A stretch of 38,944 bases of DNA from Streptomyces sp. SID9727. GTDB taxonomy: Bacteria; Actinomycetota; Actinomycetes; Streptomycetales; Streptomycetaceae. Of this stretch, positions 7,351 to 14,184 are shown in pieces (position 1 is the first letter of the stretch; the number at the start of each line of letters is the position of its first letter). Location of the stretch: the NCBI RefSeq assembly GCF_010550605.1, contig NZ_JAAGNI010000181.1:1-38944 (forward strand), in the 5' to 3' direction. Made by a program: the position numbers and the translations under genes. A model generated the notes under the pieces. That model was not told the DNA's origin and did no database searches. It saw only the letters and a program-made list of their open reading frames with translations.

Positions 7351-8981
7351 GCCTCCGGTCCCCCCGTCTCGCGCAGCTCCCCGTCCGCCAGCCGCAACCA
7401 CCGGCCCACGCCGATCCGTTCCAGGAACCGTTCGTCGTGGCTGACCACCACGAACGCCCCCCGGTACGAAGCGAGCGCGCTCTCCAGCTGGCCGGCGCTC
7501 ACGAGGTCCAGGTTGTTCGTCGGCTCGTCCAGGAGCAGCAGCTGCGGGGCCGGTTCCGCGCACAGGACGCAGGCCAGCGTGGCCCGCAGCCGCTCGCCGC
7601 CCGACAGCACGCCGACCGGCAGATGGGCGCGGTCGCCGCGGAAGAGGAAGCGCGCGAGGAGGTTCATCCGCTCGGCCTCCTCCCGGTGCGGGGCGTACGC
7701 GGCGAAGTTCTCGGCCACCGTGCGCCCGAGGTCGAGCAGGTCGAGCCGTTGCGAGAGGTACGCGATGCGCCCGTCGGCCCGCCTGATCGACCCGCCGTCC
7801 GGGGTCAGGTCACCGTTGACCAGCCGCAGCAGGGTGCTCTTGCCGGCGCCGTTGGGCCCGGTCAGGGCGATGCGCTCGGGGCCCCGGATCGTCAGGTCGA
7901 CGCCGTCGCCGGAGAACTGCTCCCGGCCGCCGAGGCGCACCCGCAACCGTTCGGCCAGGAGCACCGTGCGGCCGGCGGGCACATCGGTGTCCGGCAGGTC
8001 GAGCGTGATGCGCTGCTCGTCGCGTACCGCACGCCCCGCCTCGTCGAGGCGGGCCTGCGCCTCGCCGACCCGCGCGGCGTGCGTCTGCCCCGACTTGCCG
8101 GCCGCCTCCTGGGCGCCCCGCTTCATGTTGCCGGCGAAGATGCGGGGCAGGCCCGCGTTCTTGAGGTTGCGGGCCGCGTTGCTCGCGCGCCGCTCGGCCC
8201 GCTCACGGGCCTGCTGCATCTCGCGCTTCTCCCGCTTCAGCTCCTGCTCCGCGTTGCGGACGTTCTTCTCGGCCACCTCCTGCTCGGCCCGCACGGCTTC
8301 CTCGTACGCCGTGAAGTTGCCGCCGTAAAGCCGCAGTTCCGATGTGCCGAGTTCGGCGATGCGGTCCATGCGGTCCAGCAGTGCGCGGTCGTGGCTGACG
8401 AGCAGCAGCGTGCCGTTCCACGTCTCCAGCGTGTCGTAGAGGCGGTGCCGCGCGTCGAGATCGAGGTTGTTCGTCGGCTCGTCGAGGAGCAGGACGTCCG
8501 GCCGCTTCAGCAGCTGCGCCGCGAGTCCGAGCGAGACGACCTGGCCGCCGCTGAGCGTGCCGATGCCGCGGTCCAGGGCGATGCCGTCCAGGCCGAGCCG
8601 GTCGAGCTGGGCGCGGGTGCGCTCCTCGATGTCCCAGTCGTCGCCGATGACCGCGAAGTGCTTCTCGTCCACGTCACCGGACTCCACGGCGTCCAGCGCG
8701 CGGATCACCGCGTCGACGCCCAGGACCTCGGAGACCGAAAGGTCACCGGTCAGGGGCAGGCTCTGCGGAAGGTAGCCGAGCGTGCCGTCGACGGTGACCG
8801 AACCGGCGCTCGGGCGCAGCTCGCCGGCCAGCAGTTTGAGCAGGGTGCTCTTCCCCGAGCCGTTGGGCGCGACGAGACCGGTACGGCCGCTGCCCACGCT
8901 GAAGGACAGGCCGGAGAAGACCGGGGTGTCGTCCGGCCAGGAGAAGGAGAGGTTCGAGCAGATGAGGGATGCGTCGGACAT
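7347..8981 (-). CDS. ABC-F ATPase, first gene of a coupled pair
   Basis: This 544-residue protein has two ABC domains without transmembrane parts. Walker A APNGSGKST, signature LSGGQVVSL and LLLDEPTNNLDLD mark the first site; GPNGAGKST, LSGGERLRA and LLLDEPTNNLDL mark the second. The linker between them is long and highly charged (about residues 225-310, rich in R, E and A), as expected for the coiled interdomain arm. It differs clearly from its downstream partner, so the pair is not a recent duplication. The message has an unusual leader (8982-9180) with a short upstream ORF and hairpins, the arrangement seen for antibiotic-inducible ABC-F genes. The ATG at 8981 has a GAGG site upstream. Role in ribosome rescue or drug protection is inferred. 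Confidence 0.87.
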   Translation of the reverse strand: MSDASLICSNLSFSWPDDTPVFSGLSFSVGSGRTGLVAPNGSGKSTLLKLLAGELRPSAGSVTVDGTLGYLPQSLPLTGDLSVSEVLGVDAVIRALDAVESGDVDEKHFAVIGDDWDIEERTRAQLDRLGLDGIALDRGIGTLSGGQVVSLGLAAQLLKRPDVLLLDEPTNNLDLDARHRLYDTLETWNGTLLLVSHDRALLDRMDRIAELGTSELRLYGGNFTAYEEAVRAEQEVAEKNVRNAEQELKREKREMQQARERAERRASNAARNLKNAGLPRIFAGNMKRGAQEAAGKSGQTHAARVGEAQARLDEAGRAVRDEQRITLDLPDTDVPAGRTVLLAERLRVRLGGREQFSGDGVDLTIRGPERIALTGPNGAGKSTLLRLVNGDLTPDGGSIRRADGRIAYLSQRLDLLDLGRTVAENFAAYAPHREEAERMNLLARFLFRGDRAHLPVGVLSGGERLRATLACVLCAEPAPQLLLLDEPTNNLDLVSAGQLESALASYRGAFVVVSHDERFLERIGVGRWLRLADGELRETGGPEA

Positions 8982-9069
8982 ACGAAGACCTCGCGTGTGA
9001 ATCCGGGGACGGCAGACACCACGGCCCCGGGAGAATGGCCTGAGGGAACAACGACATGGCCACTGCGGC

Positions 9070-9084
9070 GGCGCCCTGGGCGCC
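9070..9084 (-). promoter_or_regulatory. Second hairpin in the ABC-F leader
   Basis: GGCGCC, a 3-nt loop and GGCGCC form a 6-bp GC stem downstream of the first leader hairpin and upstream of the ABC-F start. GGCGCC is self-complementary, so alternative pairings with neighbouring GC blocks are possible. Confidence 0.4.
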
Positions 9085-9100
9085 CGCTGCGGCTACGGGG

Positions 9101-9118
9101 CTCCGGGATCACCCGGAG
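9101..9118 (-). promoter_or_regulatory. Leader hairpin overlapping the upstream ORF stop codon
   Basis: On the transcribed strand CTCCGGG-TGAT-CCCGGAG is a perfect 7-bp stem with a 4-nt loop. The TGA stop of the upstream ORF is in the loop, so a ribosome translating the peptide, or stalled on it, must melt the stem. This is the geometry of ribosome-controlled attenuators. Confidence 0.55.
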
Positions 9119-9138
9119 ATGTCGTCGTCGCCTGCCAT
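9109..9138 (-). CDS. Nine-residue upstream ORF in the ABC-F leader
   Basis: The ORF reads MAGDDDISG. It has an excellent GAGGAG ribosome-binding site 7 nt before its ATG, better than that of the ABC-F gene itself, which argues that it is translated. It ends 127 nt before the ABC-F start. A second frame opening with an ATG at 9057 on the same strand (MSLFPQAILPG) reads through the ABC-F start in another frame. Short ORFs before ABC-F resistance genes commonly sense ribosome-stalling drugs; that role is inferred here. Confidence 0.5.
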   Translation of the reverse strand: MAGDDDISG

Positions 9139-9173
9139 GTCTGGTCTCCTCGTACACGCTGAACGGCCTATCG

Positions 9174-9182
9174 ATCTTAGCA
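9174..9182 (-). promoter_or_regulatory. Predicted extended -10 promoter for the ABC-F operon
   Basis: On the minus strand TGC-TAAGAT is an extended -10 element (TGN before the hexamer), placing the transcript start near 9166, about 28 nt before the upstream ORF. No good -35 is visible. It lies just beyond the stop codon of the TetR gene, so the ABC-F pair may have its own promoter. Confidence 0.4.
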
Positions 9183-9193
9183 GCCGTTCCCGC

Positions 9194-9805
9194 TCACGGC
9201 ATTTCGTCCACGGTGCCGGTCCGGCGGCGCAGGTCGGCGATGCCCTGGTCCAGGGCCGCCTCCAGGTGTTCCGGGCTGCCGGTGGACAGCAGGATCACCA
9301 CACCGCCCTGGATCCCGGCGAGGAGGGCGGCCGCCGAGCGGTCCGCGTCCCGGTCGGCGTCGATCTCGCCGGTGGACTGCATGTGGCGGATACCGGAGGC
9401 CAGCGCGTTCTGCCAGCGTTCCAGCAGCTCGGAGGCGACGGCCTGTGCGCCCGACGAGGCCGGCCCGATCCGGGAGACCGCGATGTCGAGCGGGCACTCC
9501 CGGCCCTGTTCGCGGTAGCGGGCGACGACCTTGTCGCGCCAGCTCAGCCAGGCCGGCCACGAGGTGAGGGCGCCCAGCTCCGGCTGCTGGTCGCCGATCA
9601 CCCGGTCCGCCTCGTGGCGGGCGACGGACAGCATCAACTCGTCCTTCCCGCCCGGGAAGTAGTGGAACAGCTGGCTCTTGCTGGTCGACGTGAGCGCCAG
9701 GACGTCGTCGAGCGTCAGCGCGAACACACCCTGACGCCTGATCGCCGCGGCGGCACCCTCGACGATGCGCTGCTTCGTCGCGGCGCCCTTGGGGGTCAGC
9801 GGCAC
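9194..9805 (-). CDS. TetR/AcrR-family transcriptional regulator
   Basis: The 203-residue protein has a TetR DNA-binding domain at about residues 8-57 (TKQRIVEGAAAAIRRQGV, then LDDVLALTSTSKSQLFHYFPGGKDEL) and a helical C-terminal sensor domain. It lies 61 nt downstream of the quinone oxidoreductase gene in the same direction and is probably cotranscribed with it. This matches a common actinobacterial pair in which the regulator controls a reductase that detoxifies quinones or aldehydes. It is also the gene just upstream of the ABC-F pair. No clear palindrome stands out next to it. Confidence 0.87.
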   Translation of the reverse strand: MPLTPKGAATKQRIVEGAAAAIRRQGVFALTLDDVLALTSTSKSQLFHYFPGGKDELMLSVARHEADRVIGDQQPELGALTSWPAWLSWRDKVVARYREQGRECPLDIAVSRIGPASSGAQAVASELLERWQNALASGIRHMQSTGEIDADRDADRSAAALLAGIQGGVVILLSTGSPEHLEAALDQGIADLRRRTGTVDEMP

Positions 9806-9866
9806 GATGTCTCTCCCTCTCTCGGGGTCGTACGGACTCTCACGGTGGTACGGGTCGGGCGCCCGC

Positions 9867-10829
9867 TCAGGGGGTCAGCAGCAGCTTCCCGGTGGTCCGG
9901 CGGGACTCCAGGTCGCTGTGGGCCCGCGCCGCGTCCGAGAGCGCGTACCGCCCGCCGATCCGCGGGGTCACCTGCCCCGCCCGCACCATCGAGAAGACCT
10001 CCTCGGTCCGGGCGACCAGTGCCTCCCGGCTGGGGACGTGGTCCTGCACGGTCGGGTACGACAGCAGGATGCTGCTCGGCAGATCGGTCACCGAGAGCGA
10101 CGGTACGCCCATGAAGGGACCGTAGTAGGCGTGCACCCCGTGCAGTCGCAGGGACAGCTGCGAGGACCGGAACGTCGAGGTCCCGCCGCCGTCGTACACG
10201 ACATGGGCGCCCTCGCCGTCCGTCAGCTCGCGCACCCGCTCCTCGAACCCGGCCCCGGACGACACGATGACCTGGTCCGCACCGGCCTCCGCGGCGACGG
10301 CCGCCTTCTCCGGGCGGGAGACCAGGCCGATGACCCGGCCGCCGCGCGCCTTGATCATCTGGGTCAGCATGAGTCCTACACCACCGGCGGCGGCGTGCAC
10401 CACGGCGGTGTCGCCGGGGCCGACGGCGTACGTCTCGGTGGTGAAGTGGTTCGCCGTGAGCCCCTGCATCATCACCGCGGCCGCCGTCTCGTCCGGCACG
10501 TCGTCGGGCACCTTGACCAGCCGGTCCGCCGGGACGGCCAGGACCTCCGCGTAGCTGCCGGGGTGGTAGAACCAGGCGACCCGGTCGCCGACGGCCAGCC
10601 CCTCGACGCCCTCGCCGAGTGCGGTCACGTATCCCATGCCCTCGGCACCGAGCACGGCCGGTGCGGCCCAGCCCGGGCCGCCCACCGTGCGGGCGCCCAC
10701 GTCCATGAAGTTCACCCCGGCGGCCCCGAGCCGGACCAGGGCCTCGCCGGGGGAGGGGGTGGGTTCCGGCAGTTCGGTCCAGGCCATGACCTCGGGGCCG
10801 CCGTGCTCGGTGATGCGGATCGCGTGCAT
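9867..10829 (-). CDS. Zinc-independent quinone oxidoreductase (MDR superfamily)
   Basis: This 320-residue protein has the medium-chain dehydrogenase/reductase layout: a GroES-like N-terminal domain (about 1-115) with GVNFMDVGAR and GDRVAWF, then a Rossmann domain with the NADPH loop AAAGGVG at residues 146-152. The zinc ligands of alcohol dehydrogenases are absent, which places it with QOR-type NADPH:quinone reductases. The NTSG- or YSG-like motifs of crotonyl-CoA reductases are not seen. It probably reduces a quinone or enone in the cytosol with NADPH. It is the first gene of the pair with the TetR regulator. Start ATG at 10829 follows a GGAGG-containing leader. Confidence 0.88.
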   Translation of the reverse strand: MHAIRITEHGGPEVMAWTELPEPTPSPGEALVRLGAAGVNFMDVGARTVGGPGWAAPAVLGAEGMGYVTALGEGVEGLAVGDRVAWFYHPGSYAEVLAVPADRLVKVPDDVPDETAAAVMMQGLTANHFTTETYAVGPGDTAVVHAAAGGVGLMLTQMIKARGGRVIGLVSRPEKAAVAAEAGADQVIVSSGAGFEERVRELTDGEGAHVVYDGGGTSTFRSSQLSLRLHGVHAYYGPFMGVPSLSVTDLPSSILLSYPTVQDHVPSREALVARTEEVFSMVRAGQVTPRIGGRYALSDAARAHSDLESRRTTGKLLLTP

Positions 10830-10974
10830 CAGGTGTGCCTCCTCCGTGAGCCGTCACCGCGAGCCGAGTGCCGCGGTGAGGTCAGGCCACCGTAGAAAGG
10901 CAGAAATGGACCGGCAAGTCCAGTCCGAGGCGGCGGGACGTCCCACCGCCCCGCGGTGTCATCGGTGCGGGCGA

Positions 10975-11187
10975 TGGCCGCACCTGGCCCCCTCCCGCGG
11001 CGTTCCGGCCGGGAAGGACTGCGCGCGGCGCTGCCCGGAGTGCCGTGCCGGGGCCCGTACGACGGCCGGCTCCGCGCCCTCGGTCCGGGCCGGCCGGTCC
11101 AGGAGCTCCCGTCGCACCGGCCCGGTCGCCGTGCACTCCGGCCGTGTCCCGGCGCTGCTGGTCGGTGAGGACCACGATCACCTGCGA
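10975..11187 (-). pseudogene. Frameshifted remnant of a sulfatase gene
   Basis: Downstream of atsK, on the same strand, the translation SQVIVVLTDQQRRDTAGVHG has the exact look of a sulfatase N-terminus, where family members read PN-I-VVLTDQQR-DT-G-HG with the metal-binding Asp. The resemblance then continues in the next frame (ELLDRPARTEGAEP, then VVRAPARHSGQ), parallel to LDRLARxGxxF and the active-site PVCAPARAxLQTG. In this stretch the FGly cysteine codon is replaced by arginine. It returns in the first frame as PGRNAAGGGQ, parallel to TGRYATxTGV. There is no start codon in context, the frame changes at least once and the remaining three quarters of a sulfatase is missing. It is best read as a decayed second sulfatase gene. 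Confidence 0.55.
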
Positions 11188-11197
11188 GTGTGCCCCG

Positions 11198-11223
11198 GAG
11201 GGCGGCGCCGGGACGCCGCCCTC
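11198..11223 (-). terminator. Hairpin terminator after atsK
   Basis: GAGGGCGGCG and CGCCGCCCTC form a perfect 10-bp stem with a 6-nt loop, 20 nt after the atsK stop. It separates atsK from the sulfatase remnant. No T-tract follows, as is common in Streptomyces. Confidence 0.6.
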
Positions 11224-11242
11224 GGGAGCGGGGAGTGCGGGC

Positions 11243-12193
11243 TCACGCAGCCGTCGCCTCGGTGGTGGAGGCGCCGGACGCGATCCCGAAGGACGGATCC
11301 GGCACCGCCTCGGGGCTGATGAGGGTGGAGGAGCGGCCGTCGACGCCGACCGGGACGTCACCGTCGATGGTGACGCGGCGGAGCTTGCGCTCGTGGGTGT
11401 CGGAGTCGTCCACGCCGTAGTGCTGGGTGGCGCGGTTGTCCCAGATCGCGACGTCGCCCACCTGCCAGTCCCAGCGCACGGTGTTCTCCGGGCGCTCGAT
11501 GTGCGACTGGAACAGGTCGACCAGCGCCCGCGAGTCGCGCCCGGTCAGGCCGCTGATCCGCTGCACGAAATTGCCGAGGAGCAGGACGCGTTCGCCGGTC
11601 TCGGGATGCACCCGGACCACCGGGTGCTCGGTGAGGAACTTGGTCGATGTGAACACCTCGCGGTACTGCTCCAGCGCTTCGGGCAGGGCGTTGGGCCGTA
11701 CCGCCGCGTAGTCGTAGTCGTTGGAGTGGACGGCCCGCAGACCGTCCGCCAGGGTGCGCAGCTGCTCGGGCAGCTCCGCGTAGGCGGCGGCCGTGTTCGA
11801 CCACAGGGTGTTGCCGCCGTACGGGGGGATCACGACGGCCCGCAGGATGGAGAAGGCCGGGTAGGCGGGGACGAAGGTGACGTCGGTGTGCCACTGGTTG
11901 GCCCGGCCGCCGTGGTCGGAGTCGATGCCGAGCGAGTACCGCCCGTCGGCGGACGGCACGGTCGGATGGGCGACGGGCGTGCCGAGGAGCCGGCCGAACG
12001 CCTCGTGGCTCTCCTCGTCCAGGTGGTCCTGCTCCCGGAAGAAGACGACCTTGTGGGCGAGGAGCGCGGCCCGGACGGCGGCGACCGTCTCCGGGTCGAG
12101 ATCGCCGCCGAGCCGTACACCCGAGATGACCGCGCCGATACGGCCGCCGAGCTGCTGGACGGTAACGGCGGGGGCGGTGGTGGTGGAGGACAT
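11243..12193 (-). CDS. atsK: Alkylsulfatase, Fe(II)/2-oxoglutarate dioxygenase (AtsK-like)
   Basis: The 316-residue protein is a TauD/TfdA dioxygenase. Iron ligands are H102 and D104 (QWHTDVTF) and H258 (NRATQHY), and R269 is the likely 2-oxoglutarate-binding arginine. Whole blocks agree with Pseudomonas putida AtsK as remembered: [34 protein letters not shown] and VPVGVDG. AtsK hydroxylates alkyl sulfate esters, which then split into aldehyde and sulfate; mycobacterial Rv3406 does the same. The protein has no cysteine and no methionine apart from the first, typical of proteins made under sulfur starvation. The ATG at 12193 follows AAGGGAAA. A 30-codon upstream ORF with two TGT codons lies 194 nt ahead. 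It is divergent from the ROK regulator. Confidence 0.88.
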   Translation of the reverse strand: MSSTTTAPAVTVQQLGGRIGAVISGVRLGGDLDPETVAAVRAALLAHKVVFFREQDHLDEESHEAFGRLLGTPVAHPTVPSADGRYSLGIDSDHGGRANQWHTDVTFVPAYPAFSILRAVVIPPYGGNTLWSNTAAAYAELPEQLRTLADGLRAVHSNDYDYAAVRPNALPEALEQYREVFTSTKFLTEHPVVRVHPETGERVLLLGNFVQRISGLTGRDSRALVDLFQSHIERPENTVRWDWQVGDVAIWDNRATQHYGVDDSDTHERKLRRVTIDGDVPVGVDGRSSTLISPEAVPDPSFGIASGASTTEATAA

Positions 12194-12387
12194 GGGGTTT
12201 CCCTTCGAGGTCGCCCGTCGCCGCCGGGCGCTGGGCGCGTGCCGACGGCGAGCGGATTAATTGCGGAGCGGAATCAATTGAGGCGGGATGCGCCTCGGGC
12301 GGAGACGGTGCACTGCCCGGAGCGACGGTGCGCGGAGTCGCCGGCTCAGGAGAGGGAGCGCGGTGCGGTGGTGGTACGCCGGTGAGC

Positions 12388-12480
12388 TCAGGCGGCGGTA
12401 CAGCGGCCCGGACACACGGGCTGAGAAGCGGGGCGGCCGGCGCGGACGGGCCGCGCATCGGTGAGTGCCGTCGCGAACAT
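12388..12480 (-). CDS. 30-residue upstream ORF before atsK, candidate cysteine leader
   Basis: The ORF starts with ATG at 12480 and ends with TGA at 12388. Its C-terminal part reads ASQPVCPGRCTAA, with both cysteines encoded by TGT, the rare codon in this genome. The leader of the sulfur operon at 14101 also has two TGT codons near its end. The ATG lies 7 nt after the predicted -10, so the message could be leaderless as in the other case. The RRHVDL signature of known Streptomyces sulfur leaders is absent, so the assignment is tentative. Confidence 0.35.
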   Translation of the reverse strand: MFATALTDARPVRAGRPASQPVCPGRCTAA

Positions 12481-12487
12481 GTCCCGG

Positions 12488-12517
12488 AGACTCGCAGCGC
12501 GCCGCCGGGTACGTCAA
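12488..12517 (-). promoter_or_regulatory. Candidate atsK promoter
   Basis: On the minus strand TTGACG (12517-12512) is a good -35. With an 18-bp spacer the -10 is GAGTCT (12493-12488), which keeps only the A at position 2 and T at position 6. It would start transcription at or next to the ATG of the 30-codon upstream ORF. Confidence 0.35.
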
Positions 12518-12746
12518 GCGCCCGCCGAAGCCCCGAGGGGCGTACGGCAGTGGTTCAATCGGCGCCTGCACGGGGTCACACCACGCCTTCGAACGGTGCC
12601 CAAAAACCTTGCCTGGCCTCGGAGTTCGCTGCGCAGACCCGGTAGTGCGCGGGCGCCGCTTCCGGGCCCGGTCACCGGCCCCGTGCGAATTCACGCCGCC
12701 GTAACGTTGCGAGCGCCCCACCGGCGCAGGACCGAAGGAAGGCCCC

Positions 12747-13952
12747 ATGACCGCCGACCCCCGCCTCTTCCGCGCGACCGGAGACGGAAGGCGAGAGACC
12801 AACGCCGCGACCGTGCTGCGCACCGTCCTGGACCACGGCCCCGTCGCCCGCCGGACGATCGCCGACCGCTCCGGGCTGAGCCCGGCCGCCGTGTCACGCC
12901 AGTGCACCGACCTCGTACGGCTGGGCCTGGTGCGGGAGTTGCCCGAGCTGATCGCCGGCAACGGGGTGGGCCGGCCGCAGATCCCGGTCGACCTGCACAC
13001 CGGGGAGAGCGACGGCCCCCTGGTCGCCGGGGTCCACATCGGCGTGCCCGCGTCGACGTTCGGCCTGTTGGACCTGCGCGGCCGGCTGCTCGACCGGCGC
13101 GCCTTCCCGCACGACGGCATCCCCGCCGGGGAGCTGCCGCCGAGGATCGCGCGCGGGCTGCGCGCCTTCCTGGAAGACGTCCGGCGCGACCGGCCGCTGC
13201 TGGGGGTGGGCGCGGCCCTCGGCGGCTGGGTCGACCCGGGCTCCGGCACCGCCGTGCGGCACGCCCCGCTCGGCTGGTCCGGCCGGCCGCTCGCAGCCGA
13301 ACTCGCCCGTGCCCTGGACGGTTTGCAGGTGCGCGTCGACAACCACGCGCGGGCCGTCGCCCAGTCCGAGATCCTGTTCGGCCGGCCCGAGGCGCGGCGC
13401 AGCCTGGTCCACCTGTTCATCGGCAACGTGGTCGACGCGGCTCTCGGCATCACCGGCCTGGTGCACCAGGGGCCGGGGTCCGGCGCCGGGGACGTGGCGC
13501 ACCTGCCCGTGCCCGACTCCACGGTGGTCTGCCCCTGCGGTCGCTCCGGCTGCCTGGAAGCGACCGCCTCCAACACCGCGATGGCCCGGACCGCCGTGCG
13601 ACGCGGCATCGTGCCCTGGCCCGACGCCTTCCTGGTCGTGGACGCGGCAGCAGCCGGGGACCGGCGCGCCGACCGGCTGCTGCGCGAGCGGGCCCGCGCG
13701 GTCGGCCGGGCGACGGCCCTGCTGCTCGACGTCCTCAACCCCGACCTCGTCGTCGTCACCGAGCACGCCAGCCTCACCAACCCGGAATACCTGGAGGAGA
13801 TCAGGGGCGCCGCGGTCGACCACTCGCACGTGTGCCAGGACCCCGGACGCATCGTCAGTCCGCATGCCGGGACGGCCGTCCTCCCGGTCGCGGCCGGTGC
13901 CGTCCTCCTGAATCCCCTGTTCAGGAACCCTCTGACGGCCGCGGTGCGCTAG
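12747..13952 (+). CDS. ROK-family transcriptional regulator
   Basis: The 401-residue protein has an N-terminal winged helix-turn-helix (about residues 18-65: TVLRTVLDHGPVARRTIADRSGLSPAAVSR) followed by a ROK sugar-kinase-like domain. The ROK zinc site is present as H252 with C262, C264 and C269 (VCPCGRSGC). The catalytic Asp of ROK kinases (DND) is replaced in VDNH (H200), and the DxGxT phosphate loop is not seen, so it should bind a ligand without phosphorylating it. Its place between atsK and the transporter-arylsulfatase operon suggests it controls one or both, perhaps sensing a sulfated or plain sugar; this is inference. ATG at 12747 follows a GAAGGAAGG site. Confidence 0.87.
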   Translation: MTADPRLFRATGDGRRETNAATVLRTVLDHGPVARRTIADRSGLSPAAVSRQCTDLVRLGLVRELPELIAGNGVGRPQIPVDLHTGESDGPLVAGVHIGVPASTFGLLDLRGRLLDRRAFPHDGIPAGELPPRIARGLRAFLEDVRRDRPLLGVGAALGGWVDPGSGTAVRHAPLGWSGRPLAAELARALDGLQVRVDNHARAVAQSEILFGRPEARRSLVHLFIGNVVDAALGITGLVHQGPGSGAGDVAHLPVPDSTVVCPCGRSGCLEATASNTAMARTAVRRGIVPWPDAFLVVDAAAAGDRRADRLLRERARAVGRATALLLDVLNPDLVVVTEHASLTNPEYLEEIRGAAVDHSHVCQDPGRIVSPHAGTAVLPVAAGAVLLNPLFRNPLTAAVR

Positions 13953-13954
13953 GC

Positions 13955-14007
13955 GCCTGTCTGACGCTTCCCGCCCTCCGGGCGACGACGGGAATCGCCA
14001 GACAGGC
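13955..14007 (+). terminator. Two-tier hairpin terminator after the ROK gene
   Basis: GCCTGTCTG (13955-13963) pairs perfectly with CAGACAGGC (13999-14007). Inside, TTCCCG (13968-13973) pairs with CGGGAA (13989-13994), or alternatively CGCCC-TCC-GGGCG (13972-13984). It begins 2 nt after the stop codon and shields the next operon from read-through. Confidence 0.7.
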
Positions 14008-14064
14008 CCTGGCCGGCCACCGGACGGGGGAAAGCGCTTCGTACCAGCATGCGGACCAGGCAGG

Positions 14065-14094
14065 TTGACCGTCCGGCGAGGCCGCTGTCATATT
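14065..14094 (+). promoter_or_regulatory. Promoter of the sulfur operon leader
   Basis: TTGACC (14065-14070) and CATATT (14089-14094) are separated by 18 bp (17 if TCATAT is used). The GTG of the leader peptide begins 7 nt after the -10, so the transcript is predicted to start at the start codon itself, a leaderless message. Confidence 0.65.
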
Positions 14095-14100
14095 GCTCCC

Positions 14101-14184
14101 GTGAACCCGGACAAGCGCCTCGTCTCCCGCAGGCACGTCGACCTCTGTCGACAGGCCAGCGCGGTCTGTGCCGTCCGCCACTGA
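14101..14184 (+). CDS. Cysteine-type leader peptide of the organosulfate operon
   Basis: This 27-codon ORF contains LVSRRHVDLCRQASAVC. SRRHVDL-xR-xSA-C is the hallmark of the small 'putative leader peptides' found in actinobacteria before sulfate, sulfonate and cysteine-synthesis genes. Both cysteine codons are TGT, while genes in this window use almost only TGC. It has no ribosome-binding site and its GTG coincides with the predicted transcript start. The likely role is to sense cysteinyl-tRNA: ribosomes stall at the TGT codons when cysteine is scarce and change folding or Rho access in the 286-nt stretch before the lipoprotein gene. The role is inferred from the family. Confidence 0.8.
   Translation: MNPDKRLVSRRHVDLCRQASAVCAVRH

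Larger units (their letters stand above)
12194..12746. other. Divergent intergenic region between atsK and the ROK regulator
   Basis: This 553-bp gap has no long gene. It holds the candidate atsK promoter (12488-12517) and its upstream ORF (12388-12480). An AT-rich island at 12254-12281 (TTAATTG and CAATTGA arms around GC) is conspicuous in this GC background and could be an operator or an upstream RNA stem. CCGTCG (12215-12220) pairs with CGACGG (12243-12248) in the atsK leader. On the plus side, GTAACGTTGC (12701-12710) is a near-palindromic candidate -10 or operator before the ROK gene, whose start is preceded by GAAGGAAGG. Confidence 0.5.

Noticed and set aside
5794..9518. Long plus-strand frames (844 and 693 codons) opposite the two ABC-F genes
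   Set aside because: Both are arginine-, glycine- and valine-rich shadows; the minus strand has paired Walker and signature motifs.
10906..11319. Plus-strand frame starting MDRQVQSEAAGRP with CHRC and CPEC pairs, zinc-ribbon-like
   Set aside because: The CxxC pairs fall opposite the sulfatase remnant and an atsK terminator, the tail is low-complexity, and it runs into atsK on the opposite strand. The sulfatase reading explains the segment better.
12257..12400. Minus-strand reading LLSRRLRAPSLRA near atsK, first taken for an RRHVDL-type leader
   Set aside because: It lacks the H-x-D-L core and cysteines, and no start codon or promoter is placed for it.
12461..14068. 535-codon plus-strand frame overlapping the ROK gene
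   Set aside because: Arg/Pro/Gly-rich shadow frame; the ROK frame has HTH and the zinc motif.
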